64,000 bases of DNA from assembly GCA_031277535.1 (NCBI GenBank), contig JAITMD010000019.1, positions 186,001 through 250,000 of the forward strand, read 5' to 3'. Every line of letters starts with the position of its first letter. The stretch's first letter is position 1. The notes under the pieces were generated by a model that worked only from the letters and a program-made list of their open reading frames with translations, was not told where the DNA came from and did not search any database. Positions 17,684 to 24,997 of the stretch are shown piece by piece. Source of the DNA: Flavobacteriaceae bacterium. Lineage in GTDB: Bacteria; Bacteroidota; Bacteroidia; Flavobacteriales; Flavobacteriaceae. The translations under genes and the position numbers were made by a program.

Positions 17684-18187
17684 TTAATGAGTAGTGCAAC
17701 TATTTTGGTAAGTCAATTGTATTCCCATTAAATTGTTATAGTTATAAGATTCTTCTTCTATTCCAAATAATTGTCTAAGTAAACTTAAGTTGTTCTCAAC
17801 TTCTATACTTCTTGCTGCATAGCTAATTTGTAAATGACTGTCTTGTAAGGATAAGATGTTATTTACTTCGTTAGCAGAGTATTTTGTAAAATCCTCATCT
17901 GTAATTAAGAATAATTTTTTTACAACTTGTAAATTCTCTATAATCTCTGTATTTAAAAAATTATTTTTTTGAGATTCTTTAGTCATATCAATTAGTAAGG
18001 TAATTAATGACTTTTTAATACTCTCTTGATTTACAATACTATAATTATCCAACGTTGCAAAATAACCAAAAGCTGTAATGCTTGGTTGTTTTAGATAATT
18101 GATAATACTTTTTGTTATACCGTTGTACTGCTTGTTCTCAAGGAGTAGGGTAAGGATTTTTTTGAAGTTGTCTTTAAAAGTAATCAT
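17684..18187 (-). CDS. Hypothetical helical protein, 167 aa
   Basis: A 167-residue protein with no signal peptide or membrane segment, rich in Leu, Asn and Ser, and predicted to be mainly helical (ITFKDNFKKILTLLLENKQY; EIIENLQVVKKLFLITDEDF). Hydrophobic residues at i, i+3/4 spacing through the length suggest a helical bundle. No family recognised. It ends at a convergent terminator and is followed upstream by a long AT-rich gap. The unbroken frame and normal start support it as a gene. Confidence 0.7.
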   Translation of the reverse strand: MITFKDNFKKILTLLLENKQYNGITKSIINYLKQPSITAFGYFATLDNYSIVNQESIKKSLITLLIDMTKESQKNNFLNTEIIENLQVVKKLFLITDEDFTKYSANEVNNILSLQDSHLQISYAARSIEVENNLSLLRQLFGIEEESYNYNNLMGIQLTYQNSCTTH

Positions 18188-18675
18188 AGTGCAAATTTTT
18201 TGTGTTTTTTATTTTGTAATATTAAGTGTATTTCTGCATATCTATTTGTGTTTTACGTTAAATATTATGCTCGTTTGTGTTATTTAATAATTATAAAGTT
18301 AAAGTATTTTATCTATAATAGTTATCTAATGTTAATTTTTTAGATTAATTAATTAACATACCTCCCTTTATGTATTAACAATAATTTAAAGGATTAATTA
18401 TTACCTTTTTATCGGAATTATGTAATAAAACGTAGTTTTTTAGAAAAGTCAAAAGGTGCTAAAAAACATGATTTTTATCATGTTTTGCTTTTATTGTGAC
18501 AAGTTGAGAGTTTTTTTTAACTAAAGTAAGGGAATAACCTGTTGTTTGATACATAATTTGTGATTAATATGTAATTCAGGTTATTTGTAAAGTATTTATA
18601 CTTTGTGTGACCTTTGTAAGGAAAGAGATTTTATTGTTAAAGGAACACTATCCCCAACAATAAAAAAAGCATCTG
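18188..18675. other. 488-base AT-rich intergenic region
   Basis: No reading frame of note. It should contain the promoter of the - strand helical protein. One perfect palindrome, AAAACATGAT TTTT ATCATGTTTT, lies at 18463-18486; it is followed by GCTTTTATTG and could be a weak terminator or a protein-binding site. Confidence 0.6.
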
Positions 18676-18696
18676 TTAGATATAAAACAGATGCTT
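18667..18696 (-). terminator. Terminator overlapping the end of the metallophosphoesterase gene
   Basis: Perfect 11-bp stem (AAGCATCTGTT / AACAGATGCTT) with an 8-base loop; on the - strand it is followed by seven T. The stop codon of the gene (18676-18678) lies inside the hairpin. Confidence 0.85.
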
Positions 18697-19620
18697 AGAA
18701 GTCAATAATTGTTCTCCGTTAAAGCGATAGCAAACTAATTTTCCTTGTTTAGCAACGCTATAATCCAAACAACATACATTCTGTGAAAGTATCTCAGGAG
18801 GATTTGTTGCTTTATAAGGCAACCAGTAATGCCCAAAAAATACAGGTACCTGCTGTTCTTGATAATATTTAGGTAAGTATTCCTCTTCAATTTGAGTGTC
18901 TGGTAACCCAGGGATATTTAAAACGCTTATAGATTTATAGGTTGCTTTAGATGGCTCTATCCACCATTTTATTCGGATACTTGTACGTATATTTCCATCT
19001 TTGTCAGAGAAGTTCATTCCTTGAGGTAATTCTGATTCTTTGCCTTTTAAAGTATCTTCTATGGCTAAGTTTAATGGTGTACCATCTATATTGGCTTCTT
19101 CAAGCAAAGGAATTGATATACAGTTATTCGTTAGTCGTTGTTTTAGATAGGTAATATGTTCATTATCCCAACAAGCGTGTACTACTCTTACAAATGGAGT
19201 TTCATAGAATAGGGGAAGGGTTTCAAACCATTTGATATAAGAATAGTATAAATCCATATTGTCTTTAAACGCTTCTAATGTTATCTGATGCTGACCATTG
19301 TGTACCTGGTTGTGTGCTCTGTAATAATTTCCATTTTTGTCTTTGGTATTATAACAAATAGCATTGTATTCATGGTTTCCCATTAAAGCAATAGCTTGCC
19401 CATGATCTACCATTGTTTTCACAATCTCTAATACTTCAATTACATTTTTACCTCTGTCAATGTAATCTCCCACAAAAAGTACTTTCCTTGTAGGGTGTTG
19501 GTATACATTGTTTATTTTTTGATAACCCAAAGCATGTAATAATTCTTTCAAATCGTTTGCATGGCCATGAATATCTCCTAATATATCAAAAGCAGTAAAG
19601 GTAGAGGGTATCGTTGTCAT
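18676..19620 (-). CDS. Metallophosphoesterase (PPP/diadenosine tetraphosphatase-like)
   Basis: A 314-residue cytoplasmic calcineurin-like phosphoesterase. The metal motifs are GDIHG at residues 15-19, GDYIDRG at 51-57 and GNHE at 81-84, with later HACWD (about 162) and FGHYW (about 272) supplying the remaining ligands. This order is that of bacterial PrpE/ApaH-like enzymes that hydrolyse dinucleoside polyphosphates or phosphoproteins; the substrate is not fixed by the motifs. It is monocistronic, with its own terminator. Confidence 0.88.
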   Translation of the reverse strand: MTTIPSTFTAFDILGDIHGHANDLKELLHALGYQKINNVYQHPTRKVLFVGDYIDRGKNVIEVLEIVKTMVDHGQAIALMGNHEYNAICYNTKDKNGNYYRAHNQVHNGQHQITLEAFKDNMDLYYSYIKWFETLPLFYETPFVRVVHACWDNEHITYLKQRLTNNCISIPLLEEANIDGTPLNLAIEDTLKGKESELPQGMNFSDKDGNIRTSIRIKWWIEPSKATYKSISVLNIPGLPDTQIEEEYLPKYYQEQQVPVFFGHYWLPYKATNPPEILSQNVCCLDYSVAKQGKLVCYRFNGEQLLTSKHLFYI

Positions 19621-19681
19621 TATTTATTTTTTAGCGAATGGTAAAGGTAGTTATGTTTTTTTATTGAAAACAAGGAGAAAT

Positions 19682-19714
19682 AAAAAAGCCACCTTATTAA
19701 TGGTGGCTTTATCA
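19682..19714 (-). terminator. Terminator of the OmpA-family gene
   Basis: Arms AAAGCCACC and GGTGGCTTT around TTATTAAT; T-run follows on the - strand. Confidence 0.85.
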
Positions 19715-19727
19715 TATTATAATGAAA

Positions 19728-20561
19728 TTATTTTTTCATTTCTTTCATTTCTTTCTCGATCATATCGTAGAATTGATCAATCTTAGGCATTAAGATGATA
19801 CGAGTTCTTCTGTTTCTTGATTTGTTATCAGCAGAATCGTTTTCAACTAATGGTTGGTATTCTCCACGTCCAGCAGCAACCAATTGTTTTGGATCTAAAC
19901 CAAGCTCGTTTTGTAATACTCTAACAATAGAAGTAGCACGTTTTACGCTCAAGTCCCAGTTGTCTTCAAACATTGTACTCTTAATTGGCACATTATCTGT
20001 ATGTCCTTCAACCATTAACTCGAAGTCTGGTTTGCTTTTAGCAATTTTAGCAACTTTTGCTAATACAGCTTTAGCTTTATCATTTACTTGGTAGCTTGCA
20101 GTTTTGAATAATAATTTATCAGCAATAGAGATAAATACTACTCCTTTTTCTACGTTAACCTCGATATCTGGATCGTCAAATCCAACTTCTTTCTTAACAC
20201 TCTTAACTAAAGCTAAAGTAACTGAGTCTTTTTTAGAGATAGCATCTTGTAAACGAGAGATTTTTAAATCTTTCTCTTTTAAGCTTTCTAATGATTTTTC
20301 TAAGTTATCAGCTCCTTTTGAAGATAGCATTGTTAGGTTACCCACATTATTGATTAAGTCACTTGTGTTTTTCTTTAAGTGATCTACTTGCCCTAATAAA
20401 GCTTTTCTTTCAGCCTCAGATGAGTTCAATTTGATAGTACATGTATTTAATAAATCTTGTACTTCTTTGTTTTTTGCCTCTAAATCAGCAATCTTTTGCT
20501 TAGTGCCACAAGACCCTAATGTTAGTGCTAAAACCGATAAACCTAATACGATTTTTCTCAT
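19728..20561 (-). CDS. OmpA-family peptidoglycan-binding lipoprotein
   Basis: A 277-residue lipoprotein. Signal peptide MRKIVLGLSVLALTLGSCG with lipobox LGSC (Cys 18). Residues 22-125 are a long coiled coil (IADLEAKNKEVQDLL and similar). The C-terminal OmpA domain spans about 140-265 with the peptidoglycan (diaminopimelate) pocket motif EGHTDNVP, then NWDLSVKRATSIVRVLQ and NRRTRIILMP, including the conserved Asp and Arg. It would tether outer membrane to cell wall. Length and layout are usual for flavobacterial proteins of this kind. Confidence 0.92.
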   Translation of the reverse strand: MRKIVLGLSVLALTLGSCGTKQKIADLEAKNKEVQDLLNTCTIKLNSSEAERKALLGQVDHLKKNTSDLINNVGNLTMLSSKGADNLEKSLESLKEKDLKISRLQDAISKKDSVTLALVKSVKKEVGFDDPDIEVNVEKGVVFISIADKLLFKTASYQVNDKAKAVLAKVAKIAKSKPDFELMVEGHTDNVPIKSTMFEDNWDLSVKRATSIVRVLQNELGLDPKQLVAAGRGEYQPLVENDSADNKSRNRRTRIILMPKIDQFYDMIEKEMKEMKK

Positions 20562-20586
20562 AGATAATATTAATTGAATTTGGTGT

Positions 20587-20594
20587 CAAATATA
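20587..20594 (-). promoter_or_regulatory. Probable -7 element of the OmpA-family gene
   Basis: On the - strand TATATTTG, matching TAnnTTTG, sits 26 bases before the ATG. No convincing -33 TTG at the usual distance was found. Confidence 0.5.
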
Positions 20595-20671
20595 TTCATT
20601 TGTATGCAAAAAAAAATATTCAAATGCTCAATTCCACGTAAATTAGAGAATTCTAATGTAGGATTTGGAAA

Positions 20672-21688
20672 TTAAATAGCAGAGTAAATCTTTTTACGAT
20701 GTCTAAAATACAGAAAAACAATGGATTTAACATGAAAATAATTGTTAATTTTCAATTTTGAAGGCACACTTTGACATTTTTTTAGTCTTTTATAAAAACC
20801 AAAGTGGGCATGTATAATTGCAAAACAGTGTTGAGGTTTTAAAGTTAAAAAATATCGAACTCCTGCAATACCATCTAAACAAAGACGTGTGAAAAGAATA
20901 GCAAACTTTCCTTTTGCAGGTAAGTTCTTGTTCATCATCATCAATGAATTTCTAAAATTGAGGTATGTTTTTCTTGGCGAATAATATGCTAAAGTAGCTC
21001 CACCTACATGATAAACAACAGATTGTCCCGTGTATTTGACTTGATATCCTTCATTTTGTGCACGCCAACACAAATCTATTTCTTCTTGATGGGCAAAAAA
21101 GTTGCTGTCAAATCCTCCAAGTTGTTTGAATACTGAGTTGCGAATGAAAAAACAAGCTCCAGATGCCCAAAAGATAGTAGCTTCATCATCATATTGTCCA
21201 TAATCTTCTTCTACTGTATCAAAAATACGACCTCTACAAAAAGGAAAACCGTATTGATCAATAAACCCTCCAGCAGCTCCAGCATATTCGAAGTGTGTTT
21301 TCTTTTTGTAATCTAATATCTTGGGTTGGATAATGGCTGTTTGTGCCTGTTCTTCAAACATCGTCTGTATTGGTTTTAACCAATTAGCAGTAACTTCTAT
21401 ATCAGAATTAACCAGTACAAGATAGGGCTCCTCTATGTTTTTCAACCCATGGTTATACCCTCCAGCATAACCGTAATTAGCTTGATTTTCAATAAGGCGC
21501 ACTGTAGGGTATTGCGATTTTAATAAAGCAATAGAGCCATCTGTAGAGGCATTATCTATCACATAGATAGCAGCATCGTGAGAATGCTCCAGAATTGAAG
21601 GTAAAAATTGATTGAGTAACTTTTCTCCATTCCAATTTAGAATAGCAATTGCAAAGTTAGCATATGATATTGTTGAATCTTGTGTCAT
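20672..21688 (-). CDS. Glycosyltransferase family 2 (WbbL/rhamnosyltransferase-like)
   Basis: A 338-residue inverting GT-A enzyme. Motifs: ILNWNGEKLL at 16-25, the nucleotide-binding VIDNASTDGS at 43-52, NYGYAGGYNHGL at 71-82, and the metal site VNSDIEV at 93-99. FFAHQEEIDLCWR near 200 is the acceptor/catalytic ED motif of WbbL-type enzymes. It would add a sugar from a nucleotide donor in glycan assembly at the inner face of the membrane. It follows the nuclease-fold gene upstream by 1 base, so the two are probably cotranscribed. Confidence 0.88.
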   Translation of the reverse strand: MTQDSTISYANFAIAILNWNGEKLLNQFLPSILEHSHDAAIYVIDNASTDGSIALLKSQYPTVRLIENQANYGYAGGYNHGLKNIEEPYLVLVNSDIEVTANWLKPIQTMFEEQAQTAIIQPKILDYKKKTHFEYAGAAGGFIDQYGFPFCRGRIFDTVEEDYGQYDDEATIFWASGACFFIRNSVFKQLGGFDSNFFAHQEEIDLCWRAQNEGYQVKYTGQSVVYHVGGATLAYYSPRKTYLNFRNSLMMMNKNLPAKGKFAILFTRLCLDGIAGVRYFLTLKPQHCFAIIHAHFGFYKRLKKCQSVPSKLKINNYFHVKSIVFLYFRHRKKIYSAI

Positions 21689-21689
21689 A

Positions 21690-22142
21690 TTAGGATAGTG
21701 TTGTGTAGCTGGGTAAATCTCTTAAAAAAATATACTTCTCTTGCGTATAGTCCATTTTACAGTAATAGTGATTAATTCCGTTGGTTACATACAAATATTC
21801 AGAACGCAATTGAAAATTGTATCGTGCAATCTGGTCAAAAGTGTCTTGTGTTATTTTTACTTCAGGGGCTTTGCATTCTATTAATAAATAGATTGTGCCA
21901 TTTGGACGGTAAACAACTAAATCATATCTCTTATTCATACCATTGACCCGTACTACTTTTTCTACACTAATAAGAGAAATAGGGTAACGATGAGTGTATA
22001 TTAAATCGTGTAAAACATGCTGTCTTACCCATTCTTCTGGAGTAAGGAGAATAAACTTTTTACGAACCACATCAAAAATAGATAGCTTATTTTCACTATT
22101 TTTGAAACGAAATTCAAAAGGTGGAAAATTTAGTTTTTGCAT
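21690..22142 (-). CDS. PD-(D/E)XK domain protein, HsdR N-terminal-like (HSDR_N)
   Basis: A 150-residue single-domain protein. The core D74 in RYDLVVY and E89-C-K91 in LLIECKAP make the D...ExK active-site pattern of the HsdR N-terminal nuclease family, and TPEEWVRQHVLHDLI at 34-48 is its typical N-terminal helix. No helicase or methylase neighbours exist, so it is not part of a type I restriction system. Stand-alone copies next to holA are common in Flavobacteriaceae; their role is unknown. Its -7 box is only 4 bases ahead of the ATG, so the mRNA may be leaderless. Confidence 0.85.
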   Translation of the reverse strand: MQKLNFPPFEFRFKNSENKLSIFDVVRKKFILLTPEEWVRQHVLHDLIYTHRYPISLISVEKVVRVNGMNKRYDLVVYRPNGTIYLLIECKAPEVKITQDTFDQIARYNFQLRSEYLYVTNGINHYYCKMDYTQEKYIFLRDLPSYTTLS

Positions 22143-22146
22143 GAAA

Positions 22147-22173
22147 CAAAGGTATTTTTTCTACTGTAATAAG
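22147..22173 (-). promoter_or_regulatory. Promoter of the HSDR_N-like gene, possibly leaderless
   Basis: On the - strand TACCTTTG (22154-22147) fits TAnnTTTG; a TTG lies 20 bases further upstream. The initiation codon begins 4 bases after the -7 box, so transcription would start at or near the A of ATG. Confidence 0.55.
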
Positions 22174-22195
22174 ACAATCAAACAAAGGTAATATT

Positions 22196-23200
22196 TTGGA
22201 TCAAGTAAAAGAGATTATTAAGAATATAAAAGCAGGGAATGCTGCTCCCTTATATTTTTTAATGGGTGAAGAACCTTACTATATTGATAAAATCAGTGAA
22301 TACATCGAGCAAAATGTACTTACAGAAGACGAAAAAGGATTTAATCAGATGGTAATGTACGGACGCGATTCAAGTATTATGGATATCGTAGGTAATGCAA
22401 AGCGATTTCCTTTAATGGCTGAAAAACAAGTTATTATTGTGAAAGAAGCACAAGATTTGGTAAAAACTATCGATCAGTTAGAGTCCTATCTAACCAATGT
22501 ACAACCCACTACTGTTTTAGTTTTCTGTTATAAATATAAAACGTTGGACAAACGTAAAAAAGTTTATAAAATGATAGAGAAGGCAGGCGTGATGTTTGAA
22601 AGTAAACGTTTAAAAGATTATCAAATTGAGGCTTGGGCACGAAAATTGGTAGAGACTAAAGGGTACACAATAGAACCCAAAGCATCTGCAATGTTAGTGG
22701 AGTTTTTGGGGAATGATTTGTCGAAGATAGCTAATGAGTTAGATAAGTTGGCTATTGTGTTGCCGAAAGGGAGTGTTATTACAGATGCAGTAATAGAACA
22801 AAATATAGGAATCAGTAAAGATTTTAATAATTTTGAGTTGTTGAATGCAATTGTTAATCGCAATCAAGTAAAGGCATATAAGATTGTCAATTATTTCGGA
22901 CAAAACCCTAAGAACAATCCTATTGTTGTGACCTTAGGATTGGTTTATTCTTATTTTTCAAAGCTGTTGCTGTATCATGGATTAAAAGATAAGTCTTCTT
23001 CTAATGCAGTAAAAGTTTTAAAAATTAGTCCTTATGGTGTGAAAGATTATGAATTGGGATTTAAAACATACCCCATGAAAAGAGTTAGTCAGATCATTGC
23101 TAATTTAAAAGAAGTAGATTTGAAAAGTAAAGGAGTTGGGGCAAGTAATCTACCAATGGGAGAATTACTGAAAGAAATGTTGATTAAGATATTTAATTAA
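22196..23200 (+). CDS. holA: DNA polymerase III subunit delta
   Basis: A 334-residue clamp loader subunit. The start is a TTG at 22196: it gives MDQVKEIIKNIKAGNAAPLY followed by FLMGEEPYYIDKI, the normal N-terminus of flavobacterial HolA. There is no ATG before residue 23 that would preserve this motif. Domains: degenerate AAA+ fold (residues 1-140), lid (about 140-210), and C-terminal collar helices (about 210-334). Delta opens the beta clamp during loading. It is divergent from the HSDR_N-like gene across 53 bases and followed 18 bases later by a small membrane protein gene. Confidence 0.9.
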   Translation: MDQVKEIIKNIKAGNAAPLYFLMGEEPYYIDKISEYIEQNVLTEDEKGFNQMVMYGRDSSIMDIVGNAKRFPLMAEKQVIIVKEAQDLVKTIDQLESYLTNVQPTTVLVFCYKYKTLDKRKKVYKMIEKAGVMFESKRLKDYQIEAWARKLVETKGYTIEPKASAMLVEFLGNDLSKIANELDKLAIVLPKGSVITDAVIEQNIGISKDFNNFELLNAIVNRNQVKAYKIVNYFGQNPKNNPIVVTLGLVYSYFSKLLLYHGLKDKSSSNAVKVLKISPYGVKDYELGFKTYPMKRVSQIIANLKEVDLKSKGVGASNLPMGELLKEMLIKIFN

Positions 23201-23218
23201 AAGAAAATAATAGAGATA

Positions 23219-23407
23219 ATGGCATATAAGTTAGACAAAAATGCAATATTAGGTTATGCAACATTAATTATGATTCTGATGGGGTTGGTATTAATAGGAT
23301 TAGGAGCATTTAAGTATTCTGAGATTGCAGGTTGGGGATTTGTAGCAGTTGGAATTGGATTTTTAGCAATTGCATGGGTGTTCAATGCATTGAAAGGAAG
23401 AGTATAA
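23219..23407 (+). CDS. Small two-helix membrane protein, 62 aa
   Basis: A 62-residue protein with two hydrophobic helices: residues 10-30 (ILGYATLIMILMGLVLIGLGAF) and 35-56 (IAGWGFVAVGIGFLAIAWVFNAL), Lys-rich at both ends. A similar short membrane protein commonly follows holA in Flavobacteriaceae (I recall the name CAL67264 family, without being able to check). Likely cotranscribed with holA and ended by the terminator at 23429. Function unknown. Confidence 0.85.
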   Translation: MAYKLDKNAILGYATLIMILMGLVLIGLGAFKYSEIAGWGFVAVGIGFLAIAWVFNALKGRV

Positions 23408-23409
23408 TA

Positions 23410-23845
23410 CATAAAAAAAGTAAAGATAAAAGAGCCATTCTATAAAGAATGGCTCTTTTTTAATTGGTTGATATGTAGTGTCTTGTTAGTTTATTTTGTA
23501 TTTTTGTACAGTCGTTTAAAACAAAATGAAATGTTTGTTTTCTCAATGAAATAGTGTCTTGTTTCATCAACAATATCTAATTTTTTTGGTTTTTAATAGA
23601 AGCTTACTTTTATAAGCATATTGGTTTGAGTGAGTCCATAGCAAGTCCATTCTGACTCTATAGCAGCTCCATTAAAACAATCTGTTTAATGGAATCCCTA
23701 TGGACTCTAAATATTTTTTTTTTTGTGACAGTGAGATTTAAACCCATGTTGTATTGATATACTGGATGCCTATCTTTAATGGCTTGGTGCAGATTTTTAT
23801 AGAATAGTCAGATTTGACTTGCGATTGTTCTTGAATTTTTTTAGG
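23410..23845. repeat. Long noncoding repeat, copy 1 (436 bases)
   Basis: Nearly identical, in the same orientation, to 49565-50000; I counted roughly a dozen single-base or run-length differences by eye. It begins 3 bases after the small membrane protein stop and includes that unit's terminator. Inside is a nested inverted repeat: outer arms GAGTCCATAG (23632-23641) and CTATGGACTC (23698-23707), inner arms TCCATTAAA (23668-23676) and TTTAATGGA (23685-23693). None of the differences falls in these arms. No reading frame above 60 codons. A TATTTTTG box at about 23499-23506 could be a -7 element. Confidence 0.9.
23429..23461 (+). terminator. Terminator of the holA unit (inside repeat copy 1)
   Basis: Arms AAAGAGCCATTC and GAATGGCTCTTT, loop TATAAA, then T-run. 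Confidence 0.9.
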
Positions 23846-23966
23846 CGCTACTATATAGTAGTGTAATCAATAGAGTAGTTGAATAAAGATTTTTAAAAGA
23901 AATCTTTCACAAAGATAAGTATATAAACTTATATGCTAATTTTTGTTTGATGTTATAAGGAATAAT

Positions 23967-24605
23967 TTAATGCAATAGAGAGTGTTCTGAAATCTTTTTG
24001 TGATTAGCAGCGTTTAAGCACAAGAAAACATTTTTGTGTATAGGTATATTTATATCTATTGTTGCTCGATGTAGATTATTTGAACCTAAGGTGTAAGTAA
24101 CATCTCCTCCAAAATTTTCATAAGTTTTTTTTGTAATAAAATTAATTAGCCCACCATAAGATATAACACTCCCGTTATAAAGGGGGGCATTAGGTCCCTT
24201 AACTACTTCTACTTGTTCAATATTTGCAATATCAATTGAACCATTATTATAACTTGCCATACCATTTAACAAGTAAGGTTGAAAAACAAAACCTCTCATA
24301 CTATAATATTCACCTCCAGTAACTCCAAGCCCTGTAGACTCCCATAAACGAACTAATCCCGTAGCATTGTGCAAAACTTCTTTTAAAGTAGTAGATACCT
24401 GTTCTTTTGAAGTATGTTGTTCAATTACATTGATAGATTGTGGTGTTTCTAAAGTAGATAAGGGCATTTTCGAAGATAATTCTTTTTCAAGTTTTGAGGT
24501 GGTGATAATCACCTCTCTCATTTTTTGATTTGTTATAGTATCTATCTGTTGTGCATAGTTTGTGATCAACCCAAATAAAGATAATATTAGCAGTGGTTAT
24601 TTCAT
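23967..24605 (-). pseudogene. TonB-dependent siderophore receptor remnant
   Basis: From ATG 24605 the frame reads MK, then TAA at 24597-24599, then PLLILSLFGLITNYAQQ, i.e. a signal peptide broken at codon 3. The rest is an intact plug domain: a TonB-box-like region, PLSTLETPQSINVIE, GLGVTGGEYYSMRGF, NIEQVEVVKGPNAPLYNG and GGLINFITKKTY are hallmarks of siderophore receptor plugs. The frame stops after about 200 residues, just into the first barrel strands, where a whole receptor would have about 700. So both the start and the barrel are lost. The broken end is 120 bases from repeat copy 1. Confidence 0.88.
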
Positions 24606-24627
24606 TTGATTGGGTTGTTTTGATGGG

Positions 24628-24648
24628 TAAATATAGCTTTTTTAGATT
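24628..24648 (-). promoter_or_regulatory. Receptor promoter with TCTAAA-type motif
   Basis: On the - strand AATCTAAAAAA, a 2-base gap, then TATATTTA, one base off the TAnnTTTG -7 consensus. The arrangement matches promoters at 24956, 42987 and 43426 and is a candidate iron-regulator site. Confidence 0.45.
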
Positions 24649-24955
24649 GGGAAATATTTTTGCTTGATTAGGTTCTTTTTAAAAATTATTTGATGAAACT
24701 ACATCGTTTATGTAAGCGTTTTTTTAGAAGATAAAAACATATTTATTGGTTATTCAATAGACTACTTTACTTATTTTATCTCTTTATTTATAAATATATT
24801 AATTATAATTGTTTTAAATAATTTAATGATAAGATTGTTGGTAGGCTTTATTTGTTATTTTTGTATTTTATTGAATTACAGTGTATTGTTTTTATTTTTA
24901 GTGTTGTTAATTCTTATTTTGAGATTATTTTTAAAAGTATATTATATTTATTCAT

Positions 24956-24973
24956 TCTAAATAAATACATTTG
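24956..24973 (+). promoter_or_regulatory. Adhesin promoter with TCTAAATAA motif
   Basis: TCTAAATAA at 24956-24964 is one base ahead of TACATTTG (24966-24973), a full TAnnTTTG -7 match. The ATG is 24 bases downstream. The upstream motif is shared with three other promoters in the window. Confidence 0.6.
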
Positions 24974-24997
24974 TGCACTTTTAAAACACTACACATA

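Larger units (their letters stand above)
24606..24997. other. Divergent promoter region between receptor remnant and adhesin
   Basis: 392 bases of AT-rich DNA with the receptor promoter at one end and the adhesin promoter at the other. Nothing else recognisable: no RNA gene and no frame of note. Confidence 0.6.

Noticed and set aside
18463..18486. Palindrome as a phage attachment or regulator site
   Set aside because: No neighbouring regulator or integrase; AT-rich palindromes of this length are expected in such DNA, so it is only mentioned in the gap description.
21690..22142. Restriction system
   Set aside because: Only the HsdR N-terminal-like domain is present, without helicase, HsdM or HsdS; such stand-alone copies next to holA are common.
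23408..23966. A CRISPR array was considered for the repeat region
   Set aside because: The repeats inside are one nested hairpin, not regularly spaced 25-40-base units; no cas genes are near.
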